A stretch of DNA of 60,000 bases. Origin: Tubulanus polymorphus. Taxonomy: Eukaryota > Nemertea > Palaeonemertea > Tubulaniformes > Tubulanidae. The translations under genes were made by a program, and so were the position numbers. Of the stretch, positions 23,501 through 33,710 are shown one piece after another; position 1 is the first letter of the stretch; every line of letters starts with the position of its first letter. Below the pieces are notes generated by a model. It was not told the origin of the DNA, searched no databases, and saw only the letters and a list, made by a program, of their open reading frames with translations. The stretch is from contig NC_134030.1 in NCBI RefSeq assembly GCF_964204645.1, forward strand, positions 17,863,110 through 17,923,109. Reading direction: 5' to 3'.

Positions 23501-24520
23501 GAAGATAAATATAATTACGTTGTGCATTATAGAATGTTGAAGTTTTATTTGAATCAAGGAATGATATTTAAAAAAGTACATAGATATATTTCATTCAGTC
23601 AATCTAAATGGTTAGAAAAATATATAGATTTTAATACTACACAGAGAACTAAATCTAAAACTGATTTTGAAAAAGATTTTTTTAAGTTAATGAATAATGC
23701 ATTCTATGGTAAGACTTGTGAAAACATAAGAAATAGAAATGATATCGAGTTAGTCAGTAATGGTAAAAGAATTAGGCATTTACAATCATATCCTAAGTTT
23801 ATAGGTAACAGAATATTTGATGAAAATTTAGCAGCAGTTAAAATGAAAAGAACTTCAATGAAGTTCAATAAACCTATTTATGTTGGTGCTGCAGTTCTAG
23901 AAATTTCAAAATTCCTAATGTATAAATTTTATTATAATATACTACAACCTCATTTTGGAGAAAAACACATAGAAATTCTATACTTTGATACCGACAGTTA
24001 CATATTAAAGATAAAAACTGATAACATAACAGATGATTTAAAAACATTAAAACACCATTTTGATTTTAGTAACTATCCTAAAGATCATGAATTGTTTAGC
24101 AATGATAATAAAAAAGTTCCCGGTAAATTCAAAGATGAATTAGGTGGTGAAGAAATGATAGAGTTCATTGGTATTAGATCTAAAATGTATTCATATAAAA
24201 CTAAAACTCATGAAGCTAAAAAGTTAAAAGGAATAACCAAAAGCGTTGTTGAAAAGAATATTCATTTTAAAGATTACATCAATTGTATATTTAATGAAGA
24301 AGTTAGAAAACATAAGATGAAATGTTTAAGATCTGAAGATCATGAAATGTATATTGAAGAGATAGAGAAGATAAGTCTAAACCCATTTGATGATAAACGA
24401 TATATATTAGATGATGGTATACACACAGTCGCCTATGGTTGCAATTTAGATGAATATATAAAATTCAAAAGAGAAGAAACAAAAGAAAATGAGATTATGA
24501 AAAGGATTCTAACGTGTTAA
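20488..24520 (+). CDS. Polinton DNA polymerase B (pPolB), broken by one stop and two shifts
   Basis: This would be the protein-primed family B polymerase that replicates the element, about 1,340 codons long. It starts at the ATG at 20,488 with two C2H2-like fingers (YYCPTCN..., YKCDTCNQSF). An in-frame TAA at 21,265-21,267 follows, and the same frame continues (DDKCFLWAIISCLHP). A one-base shift near 21,685 leads to a zinc-finger segment (YLCRKCLHRFSNESTLLNH). A second shift lies in the A-run at 21,897-21,901, after which the frame is open to 24,520. That part holds Exo I (FVIYGDFES), an endonuclease VII-like insert (VRDHDHLNGKFRGAAH), Exo II (FHNLSGYDAHLF), motif A (IDANNLYGW, Asp codon 23,195), motif B (KLMNNAFYGK, 23,684) and motif C (YFDTDS, 23,987). 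Catalytic residues are intact; the breaks are all upstream of the polymerase core. Confidence 0.9.
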
Positions 24521-24548
24521 TCAATTTCAATAAAAATTTGTATAATAA

Positions 24549-24848
24549 ATGGAGAGTAAACAAGTACACAGTGAATTCTTAGATAGAATTAAAGATACTT
24601 CAAGCGTCAAATCTGTAGATTATAAATTTAAAAAGTTAACAGAATTAACAATTCACAAGAAATATTTAATTACTAACATTGAAACAATTACTAATAAATA
24701 TGGAGATAAATTAGTTATACACTTAGAATATGAAGGATTAAAAGGAAATAAATATAAATTCAGAACTTATTTACCAGATAGATTTCATAGATTATCAAGT
24801 GAAGATCTAGAAGAATTATGTTCTGGAGATTTCTATTTCGTATATTAA
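24549..24848 (+). CDS. Small Polinton protein, possibly OB-fold-like
   Basis: 99 residues, starting 28 bases after the polymerase stop in an AATAAATGG box. The middle (LTELTIHKKYLITNIETITN) and the end (YLPDRFHRLSSEDLEELC) look like a short beta-rich domain followed by an acidic helix. Similar ~100-residue proteins accompany Polinton polymerases. An OB-type single-strand-binding role is a guess from the length, the beta-rich pattern and the position next to the polymerase. No membrane segment or cysteine motif. Confidence 0.6.
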   Translation: MESKQVHSEFLDRIKDTSSVKSVDYKFKKLTELTIHKKYLITNIETITNKYGDKLVIHLEYEGLKGNKYKFRTYLPDRFHRLSSEDLEELCSGDFYFVY

Positions 24849-24907
24849 GGTAAGAATGAAAAAAGGCACCATGAAATAGATTTCGAATGAGAAAATATGT
24901 AAAATAA

Positions 24908-25600
24908 ATGGTAGAATTAAAAGAATACAGAATATTTGTTGATTCTAGAAAACTTACAAATTATAAATCACATAATTTATTAGTACAATTAGACAGAGAA
25001 TTCAAAAATTGTGTAGATTTAAAATTAGTTAATATAAGTTTATGTAATTCTTTTTATAATATATCGGATAAAACTTTTGAACATAGAGGGTTTATGATTT
25101 ATATGAGAAATAAAGATAAATGGTTTCATATATTTTTAAAACCAGGATTATATAATTTAGAATCATTAGCGCAGGAAATTAATAGAAGAGCTCGGTTGAA
25201 AATCGGGGGCACTTCTGTATTTGAAATTAAATTTAATATAATTGATAGTACTAATAAAATTAGAATAAAGATATCTAATGAACAACATAAATTTATGGTA
25301 AACAAACCACTAGCTAAAATGTTAGGAATTAAATCGCTTACAGTTACTGGAAACGCAGAAGGCAGCTCAAATATAATACCTTTTACACACTTTTATATTT
25401 ATTGCAATTTAATCGAGCCTACAAAAACTTTCGAAGCAACTAAAGAAACAATTTGTAGTTCTAGTATACTAAATATTTTACCGCTAAAAAATGTTAAACA
25501 ATTTGGAACTCAAATAAATTATAATTTAACAGAATGTGATTTTAAACCATGCATTCCTAAATTTAATAATTTTAAATTAGAAATCATAATGGATACTTAA
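24908..25600 (+). CDS. Candidate Polinton minor capsid (penton-like) protein
   Basis: 230 residues, ATG at 24,908 in AATAAATGG. The beginning (VELKEYRIFVDSRKL ... DLKLVNISLCNSFYNI) and the later block (LAKMLGIKSLTV ... FYIYCNLIEPTKTF) follow the pattern of the single-jelly-roll proteins of Polintons and adintovirus-like elements. In those, a virion surface strand is followed by an LGF/LGI turn and a cysteine-Asn pair. It would form the fivefold vertices of the capsid. The frame is intact. Assignment rests on pattern recognition, not on a search; a structure prediction showing one jelly roll would settle it. Confidence 0.55.
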   Translation: MVELKEYRIFVDSRKLTNYKSHNLLVQLDREFKNCVDLKLVNISLCNSFYNISDKTFEHRGFMIYMRNKDKWFHIFLKPGLYNLESLAQEINRRARLKIGGTSVFEIKFNIIDSTNKIRIKISNEQHKFMVNKPLAKMLGIKSLTVTGNAEGSSNIIPFTHFYIYCNLIEPTKTFEATKETICSSSILNILPLKNVKQFGTQINYNLTECDFKPCIPKFNNFKLEIIMDT

Positions 25601-25671
25601 TTGATTTAAATAACTTTCCTGTGATATATGAATTAGTTATAAGATGTAAAGAGTAATTTTTTGATATATAA

Positions 25672-26028
25672 ATGAATATAACTGTTGGACCGAGTATATG
25701 TTTTGGATTTGATTTTAAACGTGAGAAAGAAATGAAATTTAACATTAATGATGTAATAACACATATTAAAAATATTGCATTTTCTAATGAAACAACATTT
25801 GAGTATGAAACAACAATTGATAAAGAAACTTTAAATGTAGAAAAGATTACTAATTTAATTAGAGAATCTTTAAGATTTTATGAATTAGATGAAGATTTTA
25901 TCATCGATGATATTAAAAAAATAATAATTGAAATATATGATAATCATAAAACTAGTAATGAAATAAATGTTGAATTAATCATAAATAAGTTAACTAAATA
26001 TTTTGATGATAGTAATTTTTTTGATTAA
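25672..26028 (+). CDS. Hypothetical Polinton protein, 118 aa
   Basis: ATG at 25,672 in a TATAAATG box. Mostly helical in appearance, acidic, rich in Ile/Asn/Glu (IDDIKKIIIEIYDNH). No cysteine pairs, membrane segment or known motif. It sits between the candidate penton and three small membrane-protein genes, so a structural or assembly role is possible. I do not recognise it. Confidence 0.5.
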   Translation: MNITVGPSICFGFDFKREKEMKFNINDVITHIKNIAFSNETTFEYETTIDKETLNVEKITNLIRESLRFYELDEDFIIDDIKKIIIEIYDNHKTSNEINVELIINKLTKYFDDSNFFD

Positions 26029-26031
26029 TAA

Positions 26032-26246
26032 ATGAGTGATAATTAGTGGATAATAACTGGATTATATAATGGCGCATTACTATCAGTTGGAACTGTTGGT
26101 TATTCAATGGTATTAAAAAAAGTATTCAAAATGGGAAGTGTTAATGTTGATAGATTTGATATAAATGATATTTTAAAGTTAACATTAGCAGATCTAATTT
26201 AACTATTGATTATTTGGAAAAACAAAAATATATTCCTCCCATATAA
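26032..26246 (+). pseudogene. Small Polinton membrane protein, broken
   Basis: ATG at 26,032 in AATAAATGAG, only 3 bases after the previous stop. An in-frame TAG stands at codon 5 (26,044). The frame then gives a hydrophobic helix (GALLSVGTVGYSMVLKKVF) and a short linker with FDINDILKLTLADL. A one-base shift near 26,200 leads to DYLEKQKYIPPI, ending at 26,246. This order (hydrophobic N-helix, KKVFK, a second short helix, a basic PP-ending tail) recurs in Polintons of aquatic invertebrates as I remember them. Function unknown. Confidence 0.55.
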
Positions 26247-26271
26247 ATGCATAATTTTTTTTGCTAAATAA

Positions 26272-26684
26272 ATGGCTTCTGCAATTATAACTATTATAGG
26301 ATCAGCAATTGTTAACGCTTTAGCATTTACAGGTGGTGGTTATTTATTTAAACATATTGATAAAAATAGTTCATTAGGAGAACAAAGAAGACATAACTTA
26401 GCGTTAGAGAAATATAATAAAGCTGCAGAAGAATATAGAGAAAAAAGACAAAACTATATGGATTACATCAATAAAGAATTATATGATCAGAAGATTTCAC
26501 ATAGAGATTTTCAATCAGTTGATGATGCAATGAGTTTATATAACGCAGTAACAAATTACATCTATACAAACCTAAATTATCAGATTATTATACCCCAAGT
26601 AAAGAACAACAGAAATATGAAATAATTTGGATTTTAGGTGGAACTGTTATTGTTATATTTGTTGCTTATAAGTTTACTAATTAG
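26272..26684 (+). CDS. Polinton bitopic membrane protein, frameshifted
   Basis: ATG at 26,272 in TAAATAAATGG. The N-terminal helix (IITIIGSAIVNALAFTGGGY) is followed by a charged helical region (LALEKYNKAAEEYREKRQ). The first frame closes at 26,625. In the neighbouring frame, entered near 26,571, the protein continues with DYYTPSKEQQKYEI and a second membrane helix (LGGTVIVIFVAYKF), ending at 26,684. A single missing base explains the split. The two-helix plan with a central coiled region is common in Polinton gene sets. Role unknown, perhaps in the virion's internal membrane or in entry. Confidence 0.65.
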
Positions 26685-26703
26685 TAATTTTTATTCTAAA
26701 TAA

Positions 26704-27138
26704 ATGGAAGATAAAGTTGATAATATTGATATTATTCCTCATGATATAAATAAAACTAAATTAAAAACATATTTAGAAAAACAAATATTAGAATTTGAAA
26801 GTGACTTAAAAGTTAAAAAGAAAAAATATTTAAAAAGTAAAATTATATATTATTTGATTATAAGTGGTTCGGTTACAATTAGTTCTGTAATAACATTTCT
26901 AGCAATATTCAGTCCATTAACACCTTTAGCTATATCAATTGGTGTATTAGGATTAAGTTCAAGTGTTTTAACTGGTATAAGTTCAAAATTAAATATAAAA
27001 AGTAATAAAGAAAAAATTAAAACTAATATAAAAGAAATTAATAAATTAAAGAATACACTAGATTATATAATAAGTTTAAATGGTCATATAACAGTTGAAG
27101 AACAAGATAAATTATTAAAAGAATTAATAAATTATTAA
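26704..27138 (+). CDS. Polinton protein with hydrophobic hairpin and coiled coils
   Basis: 144 residues, ATG at 26,704 in a TAAATAAATGG box preceded by a T-run. Residues 20-45 form a charged helix. Residues about 46-92 form two adjacent hydrophobic helices (LIISGSVTISSVITFLAIF, then LAISIGVLGLSSSVL), and the C-terminal 50 residues are another charged helix. Intact frame. It resembles membrane-hairpin proteins in other Polintons; the function is not known. Confidence 0.6.
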   Translation: MEDKVDNIDIIPHDINKTKLKTYLEKQILEFESDLKVKKKKYLKSKIIYYLIISGSVTISSVITFLAIFSPLTPLAISIGVLGLSSSVLTGISSKLNIKSNKEKIKTNIKEINKLKNTLDYIISLNGHITVEEQDKLLKELINY

Positions 27139-27154
27139 TTTTTTAATTATATAA

Positions 27155-28544
27155 ATGGTAGATAGTTTTCCAAAAGCTTTCCAATATAATAAATCAATTA
27201 AATATAATATTCCAGCAATAGATTTTAATAAAGATATTACATATAGAAATGAAGTTTTAAATTCATTAATTGATTTATATATTTATGTTACTGAAACTAA
27301 TAATTTTAATGCAAAGATGGAAAATATATTTCATGTATATTTAATTAATTTTAAAAAATTGAAAGATGAAAAACAATGGTTATTAAAATCTAATATGAAG
27401 TATTGGCAGAATCAATTAAATTTTGCTGTTTATTGTGCAACAACAGGATGTGGAATTAGTTGGAATGATCATTTGAATAATTCTAAATATAAATTAATTC
27501 AAAGTTTATTTAGATTTCATACATACTTTCAAATCAGAATAATATTAAATGAATTAGAGTGCGCTTTACCAGGATCTAGATATTTTAAAGAATTAGATAA
27601 TAATATTAATTTATCTAAGTTTTATAAGATTTGTAATGAATTTAATATAGATATAAATAATTCTGATTTTAGAACAAAAATTGGAACAATAAGATCACTT
27701 CCTTGCCCTAAAAAGATTGCAGAATATTGTGCACTTCCCATACCATCTAATAGTTTTTATAATATCTATAATAATAAATTAGGTTATGGTAAAATAGAAA
27801 CAAAGGATTTAGAAACATTAAATTTCAATAAATTACCAAAATTTTATGATAATTTAAAACAAGAAAACAATAATGGTTGGGTTTATTTCATTTTAGAGAA
27901 TAGTGAAAGTTTTACTAAATCAGGTATAGAAAGAATAAATCAATCTATTAGAACTTATTTGATTTGTATTCTAGGATCACAAGTTGAAACAAGATCACCG
28001 ATAATTGGAAATTTGAATACATCATTCGATAAACAAAAACAATTTAAAGTTTTATTTGAAGATTCAATTCATAATGATAAAAATAGATCGATTCCAGAAA
28101 ACATTATAAGATATCAAAATTATTTAGATAAATCTCATGTAAGACTTAATTATTGTATAGGCCCTAATCTATTAATTATTTCTAATGATTTAGTATTGAA
28201 GATGGGAAATATAATTGGTTATAATAATCTAATTAAAACCGCAACAATAAATAATTCATTTGGGTTAAATGATATAAATAAAAAGATTATCACTGCTCCA
28301 AAATTAATGGAAGGTGAAAAAAATAAAAAAACATATTCAATCAACTGAAACTAAAACTAAGAATATTAAATTGGATAATGATTCTAAAATAAAAGATTAC
28401 AATACATCAGAAAATATAAAAACTGATAATATTCAACATGATATAATTAAACTAAATGATGATAATAAATCCCATGAAAATACTAAATTAGCTATAACTT
28501 GTATAGGAATTGTAATCGGCGGAATATTATATTTTAAATTTTAA
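27155..28544 (+). CDS. Conserved Polinton protein of unknown role, C-terminal TM in shifted frame
   Basis: ATG at 27,155 in TATAAATGG. The first frame gives 397 residues. Notable blocks are YCATTGCGISWNDHL, LIQSLFRFHTYFQIRIIL, FTKSGIERINQSIRTYL and GYNNLIKTATINNSFGLND; I associate this order with a conserved Polinton protein of cnidarians and other invertebrates. Near the end an A-rich tract (28,315-28,332) appears to have gained a base. The overlapping frame that continues to 28,544 has no ATG of its own (it would begin with GTG). It encodes a polar linker and a final membrane helix (LAITCIGIVIGGILYF), most simply the lost tail of this protein. Possibly a virion protein. Confidence 0.65.
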
Positions 28545-28561
28545 TTTTTTTTATTATGTAA

Positions 28562-30289
28562 ATGGATGTAGAAGGTGGAGAAGATTATGAAATGGGAGAA
28601 ATGGGAAATAATAATGAAGGATATATTGATGATGAACCACAACCCGATTTTAATGAAACTAATATTGATAATAATGATGAATCAGCATATAATTCTAATT
28701 TAGGTGAAGATGATTATGATGATGATGATGGAATTAATACCGAAGTACGTGAAAAATTAAATAAATATTTAAAAGCTCCTGAAAGTGGTAGAATTTCAAC
28801 TAGAACAGAAAGAAAAGAATTCATGAAACTATTAGAAAAACAACAAGAAAAATATCCTAATGAACATTTGGAATTATATAGAATGAAATCTAGAGTAACA
28901 GATACAATTGTTAACGAATTATTACCATAAGTTGTAATAGATGAAATTGATACTGAAGATGTTGTAGAACAAATTTTTAAAGATGACCCATATTTCACGA
29001 ATAATTTAGAATTTAAAAATGATTCATGGTATTATAATCTTGAATTAAATAGGAATACTGTATCAATTCAATTATCTAGAATGGGTCAAGAAAATATTTT
29101 TGAACCTGGAATGCGAGCATTATCTACAATTGAAGGTTCAAAAGGTGGTAGAGAATTTCTTAGAATTATATGGAATGCAATCGATAGAATAAATGAAGAA
29201 GAACCAATTCCTAATATTAATATAAACAAATATTCACCATTTAAAAATCCAAATCCAAATCCTACTGATTTTGATCCAGAAATGGAAGAGAATAGAAATC
29301 GATTAGATAGATTAAGATCTTCAACACCCGAAACATCGAGAAGAGACACTCAACCAATTGATAATGATTCAAGTCAATTACAATTAGTAAAACATTTTGA
29401 TAGCATGTTAGATACAATTCATTCATTTGAAGAAGAGATGAATAGTGCTTTAGATACACCCGGTACTGAAACTGGAATAAATCGAATACAATCTTTACTA
29501 GAAAAAGGATTATTTGATTTAACTGATGATGAATTAGAAGCATTTCCTGAACAAACACATAGAGAAATTAAAGGTATGCAAGAATCAGCTGATAAAATTG
29601 CGCATGAAAAAAGTAAAAGAGATATTAAAATTAGATTTTTAGAAAAAGATAGAACTGATAAAAATAAAGAAATAGAAAAATTAAAGTCTGATTTAGACCA
29701 TCAAGTAATTGATGAAATAGAATATAGGCAAAAAGAATTACGTTTAGAAAAAGAAATAGATGATTTAGAATATAACATAGAATTACAAAAAGAAGAAATT
29801 AAATTATTTTTAAAATCATATGATTATAATATTAATAGATTAAAAGTTATTTTTAAAGATTTGTTGATTAAACCAAATTCTGAAATATCATTAAAAGACA
29901 GAATAAAGTTATTATTTAAATTAGAAGGAATAAAAATTCTTTCAATTCTAACAGCTGTAACTATGTTATTTACAACAATTGGTTTAGCAATATCAAATGC
30001 TTTGAAATCTACTCCTACTCCCAATAAACCAGATAAACCTCCAGGTAATAATTCTATACAAGATAAAGTTATGGATGGTTTAAAGAAATTAGCAAAATAT
30101 TTATGGGAACTATCTAAAAAATCTGCTGCAGCATTGCCAGGAGTTATTGCTTCAATTGTTGGTTTTATATTGAAATCTGCTGGGAATATTCTTAACTTTG
30201 CTGCTGAACATATTATTTTATTTTTAATTACAGTTGTAAGTGCTATTATTTTTGGGTTAGTAAATATGATATCAAAAAATATCAAGTAA
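28562..30289 (+). CDS. Large acidic coiled-coil membrane protein of the Polinton, internal stop
   Basis: ATG at 28,562 in TGTAAATGG. One reading frame runs from 28,562 to 30,289 (about 575 codons) but for a single TAA at 28,928-28,930. The N-terminus is very acidic (EDYEMGEMG, DDYDDDDG). A long charged helical region with coiled-coil character lies at about 29,560-29,850. A first membrane helix follows (LTAVTMLFTTIGLAIS), then a proline-rich hinge (STPTPNKPDKPPG), a region AAALPGVIASIVGFILKSAG and a final helix (IILFLITVVSAIIFGLV). Proteins with the same helix-Pro hinge-AALPG plan occur in other Polintons. Role unknown. Confidence 0.65.
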
Positions 30290-30362
30290 ACCATGATATC
30301 AAAAAATATCAAGTAAACCATGATATCAAAAAATATCAAGTAAACCATGATATCAAAAAATA
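30266..30362 (+). repeat. 27-bp tandem duplication over a gene end
   Basis: ATGATATCAAAAAATATCAA plus GTAAACC is repeated three times, with a partial fourth. The repeat contains the last codons and the stop of the upstream gene, so three extra copies of that stop lie downstream. It separates this gene from the capsid gene start at 30,389. Confidence 0.9.
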
Positions 30363-30388
30363 AATAATTAATTTTTTTTGTTAAATAA

Positions 30389-31636
30389 ATGAGTGGGAGT
30401 TATATAAGTCCTTCCAAGATTTCTAGAATATCTAATGCTATTAAAGCAGAAAGATCACATCATATAATTACTCATAACCCTTCAAATATTAATCCCGATG
30501 AAACTTTATATGTTAGAATTCCTAGATTAACACAAAATACTTTTTATGTTCCAAACAGTATTTATTTATCAGCCGATATAAAAGTAATCGGTAATAATAA
30601 TAATTATGTCGTTGATAATGTTGGAAGATATTTGATTAAAAAGTTAACAATAAAGATTGGTCCAGAAACAGTTTTCTCATTAGATGATTATGATTTATTT
30701 ATGCATTATAAAGATTTATGGTTAACTAAAGAAAATAGAAATAATATGATATTTCAGGGTATTCAATCAGAAAACCAAAATAAATTAAGATCAGAAGCTA
30801 ATAGCGCAATATTAACTAATGATGTAGATAAATTGATAAAAAGTATATATGGAAGTAAATATAAAATTCCATTAGACTTTGAATTGATAAATAATAATGC
30901 ACCTTTATATAAATACGCAATTCAAGAAGACGTTATATTTGAAATAACATTTGCTCCTGTAAATGAAATTGTATTATCTAGCGTTAATAAAGATATGAGT
31001 TATAAATTATCGAATATATGTTTAGAATATGATACAGTAACTGATGAAAATATTTCAAGTATAATTCAAACTAAGTACAATCAAGGGTTTTCATTATTAT
31101 ATGATTATATTGATAAATTTAAAACTGTAACTATTAATGCAAATGATGAAATAATTAATGAGAATATTAACTTTCCTAGAAGATCTATTAAAGGTATATT
31201 AATATTTTTTACCATTGGAACGTTTACTAATGGCGCAATAAATGTTGACAATTATTATAATCCTGAAATAACAAAAGTAGAAATAACTATCGAAGGAATA
31301 GCGAATAAAATATTTTGTCAAGGAATGAGAATGATTGATCAATGGGTAGAAATTAAAAAACATTTTATGAATGAAAAAATAAAATCATTTGAAAATTGTA
31401 ATATTAATCAAATTGATTATTATACCGGTAATAAATATGCATTATGGTTAGATTTTAGAACAACTGAAGATAATTCATTACATGGTTCTGGAAAAAAACT
31501 ACAAAATACAAAAGATGGAATACAATTATTCATGACAAAGAATAAAGGAATCAAAAATTTTTAAATGCACATTTATATTATATCTGACGCACAATTAAAT
31601 ATTGTAAATTCACAATTAGATAGTGTTATGTATTAA
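30389..31636 (+). CDS. Candidate Polinton major capsid protein (double jelly roll)
   Basis: ATG at 30,389 in TTAAATAAATGAG after a T-run. The frame is open for 391 codons to a TAA at 31,562-31,564. The same frame then continues for 23 codons (SDAQLNIVNSQLDSVMY) to 31,636, and this tail belongs to the family's usual C-terminus. Recognisable blocks are PDETLYVRIPRL, IKKLTIKIGPETVFSLDDYD, RRSIKGILIFF, PEITKVEITIEGIANK and LWLDFRTTEDNSLHGSGK. These match the capsid-type protein of Polintons in cnidarians and molluscs. About 414 residues is short for a double jelly roll but sufficient. It would build the icosahedral shell. Confidence 0.65.
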
Positions 31637-31668
31637 AATTTTAACTTTAATAAAAATATATATATTAA

Positions 31669-32700
31669 ATGGAAGGTGGAATATATGAAATACAATCTCC
31701 AAGTGAAATGATATCAGATATATATTATATATTACCTTATGATGAATACAGTAAGTATTTTGGAGATTACTTTAATCAATTCAAATATAGAATAAGTAAA
31801 ATAGATAAGAATATTGAAACAAAAATAGAAGATAATATTGAACCTAAAATAGAAGATAAGAATGATATTGAATCTAAAATAGAAGATAATGTTATACCTT
31901 CTACATCGAATGATGATAAGATTGAAACAAAAATAGAATATAATATTGAACCTAAAATAGAAAAATCAAATGTTCAACCAAAAGATAACATCAGATGTAT
32001 GTATTGTGAAGAAGATTTTGATAATTATAATGATTATTTATTACACATCAAAAAAGATGAACATATTTTACAATTAGTAAAAACATATGCCAATATATAT
32101 AAAGATAAATGCAAAGAGGATCAGAATTATTGTGCCTTCTGTAATGAATGTATAACAAAGGCTAATTGGGCAAAACATTATAAATTAAAAACAAAAGGTG
32201 GAAATGATTCAGCCCATGCAATACAAGTATTTAAATCTTGGTGTGAAAAATGTAAAGAATATGTAATATATGATAAACAATTGAATCATAAATACTCAAT
32301 TAAACATATTGGTACAGATAATGTAATAGAAAATCCAACAGTTATAAATCCAAAATTTAATAAAAAGAATATATTAGATTATCGGTGGTATAGAAAAACA
32401 TTTATAGATTATTTCTTGAGTAATGATATAGTTACCATATTGAAAAAGTTAGATAACTTTAAACCAAATGTAACTTATGCAATGAACTTATTTGAACTTA
32501 AATATGATGATTTTAGAGAATTTTTAAATAAACATCCATCTAAAACTGAAATCGAAAATTATATTCCAAAAATATTTTCAAGAGAAACATTCAGGAAATA
32601 TAAACTCGAGAATTATTTAGGAATTATACCAAAGAAAATGCAGAGGGATATATATTTAGAATACAATAAGCTTAAAGAAAAATATGAAAATGAAAATTAA
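31669..32700 (+). CDS. Zinc-finger protein of the Polinton
   Basis: 343 residues, ATG at 31,669 in ATTAAATGG. Residues about 45-100 contain degenerate repeats of KIEDNIEPKIED type. A C2H2 finger follows (CMYCEEDFDNYNDYLLH), then two further cysteine pairs (YCAFCNECITKANWAKHY, WCEKCKEYVIY). The C-terminal 150 residues are helical, with DYRWYRKTFIDYFLSND. It is the last gene of the rightward block and converges on the ATPase gene. DNA binding is likely; a packaging or regulatory role is speculation. Confidence 0.6.
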   Translation: MEGGIYEIQSPSEMISDIYYILPYDEYSKYFGDYFNQFKYRISKIDKNIETKIEDNIEPKIEDKNDIESKIEDNVIPSTSNDDKIETKIEYNIEPKIEKSNVQPKDNIRCMYCEEDFDNYNDYLLHIKKDEHILQLVKTYANIYKDKCKEDQNYCAFCNECITKANWAKHYKLKTKGGNDSAHAIQVFKSWCEKCKEYVIYDKQLNHKYSIKHIGTDNVIENPTVINPKFNKKNILDYRWYRKTFIDYFLSNDIVTILKKLDNFKPNVTYAMNLFELKYDDFREFLNKHPSKTEIENYIPKIFSRETFRKYKLENYLGIIPKKMQRDIYLEYNKLKEKYENEN

Positions 32701-33092
32701 AAAAATTATAGAATTCACTGTATATTGATGGATGAATGGATGAGTTGGATGAGTTGGATGAGTTGGAAGAGTGGAAGAGTGGAAGAGTGTAATAATATAT
32801 ATATTTTACTTTTTAACACATAAATTGGAAGAATAGTATGAGTATAAATATAATATTTTTATTCTTTATTAAATTTAACACAATATATATATATTATTAA
32901 AATAATATTTAAATATAGTATAAAATTGATAAAATAACTTCAAATCAAACTCTTACTGTTTTAAAAATAAAAAACATATGTAAATTATATATTATTACAC
33001 TCATCCATTCATCCACTCATCCAATTCATCCAATTCATCGAATTCATCCACTCATCCATTAGTATACAGTGAATTCTATAATATTTTGAATT
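32700..33092. repeat. Inverted repeat between convergent Polinton gene blocks
   Basis: The left arm at about 32,703-32,790 begins ATTATAGAATTCACTGTATA, then GGATGA-type repeats. The right arm at about 32,998-33,092 is its inverse: TCATCC repeats, then TATACAGTGAATTCTATAAT. The arms are about 85-95 bases long and 210 bases apart. They could form a large hairpin in either convergent transcript and so act as a two-way terminator. Confidence 0.85.
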
Positions 33093-33098
33093 AGGATT

Positions 33099-33710
33099 TT
33101 ATTTTATAAATTTATATTCATATGGAAATTGTAATCTCATAAGTAATTTGGAACCTTTATTATTCTTTAATTTATTCATATATTCATCATGTAATTCAGT
33201 AGGTATAATTTGATTTTCTTCCAATGATTGTTGCATAGATTTTTTATCTTTGTTATAAAATAAAACTAGAAATCTTATATTCTCCCTAAAGTCTTTAACA
33301 ATTGAATTATATTTTTGATTTAAAACCCATGTTGTTTTCCTAAAATGTCTACCAGAGAAAGCTAAATAACATAACTCACTTTCTCTAATTTTAGAATCAT
33401 GTAAATTTGCGCAATCATCTATAATGAATAATGTATTTGATCCTTTATAAGTATCAATTGCTATTTTTATACAATTATCTAAATTTTCTTTTACTGTTTT
33501 AGGATCTAATATAATAAACTTTTTTATCTTAACTATGTCTCTATTATATGTTTTATTCATTTCATAAGTAGGACAGAATAATATTATATTATCAAAATGA
33601 TTCTTATAAATAGTTTCTAACAAGTCTAATATGAAGTGTGTTTTACCACAATTTGTAACTCCAGTAACTAACATATTATGTGGTTCAAATATAAATAAAT
33701 CTTTATTCAT
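33099..33710 (-). CDS. Polinton packaging ATPase (FtsK/A32 type)
   Basis: 203 residues, ATG at 33,710 in AATAAATGA. Walker A is GVTNCGKTHF at residues 17-26. Walker B is LFIIDD at residues 94-99, followed by the LAFSGRHFRKT block and NQKYNSIVKD, which fit the sensor/arginine region of genome-packaging ATPases. It would pump the element DNA into a capsid. The frame is intact and of usual length. It overlaps the end of the integrase gene by 8 bases. Confidence 0.88.
   Translation of the reverse strand: MNKDLFIFEPHNMLVTGVTNCGKTHFILDLLETIYKNHFDNIILFCPTYEMNKTYNRDIVKIKKFIILDPKTVKENLDNCIKIAIDTYKGSNTLFIIDDCANLHDSKIRESELCYLAFSGRHFRKTTWVLNQKYNSIVKDFRENIRFLVLFYNKDKKSMQQSLEENQIIPTELHDEYMNKLKNNKGSKLLMRLQFPYEYKFIK

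Noticed and set aside
26540-26684. Programmed frameshifting in the small membrane protein
   Set aside because: There is no slippery heptamer at the shift (the site reads TACAAACC), and other genes of the element also carry random breaks.
28314-28544. Separate small TM protein gene
   Set aside because: The frame has no ATG (it begins GTG) and no TAAATG box. It is better explained as the shifted tail of the 27,155 gene.
29081-30289. Separate 402-residue gene starting at 29,081
   Set aside because: No TAAATG box, and the frame upstream is open and continuous with 28,562 except for one TAA, so it is the same gene.
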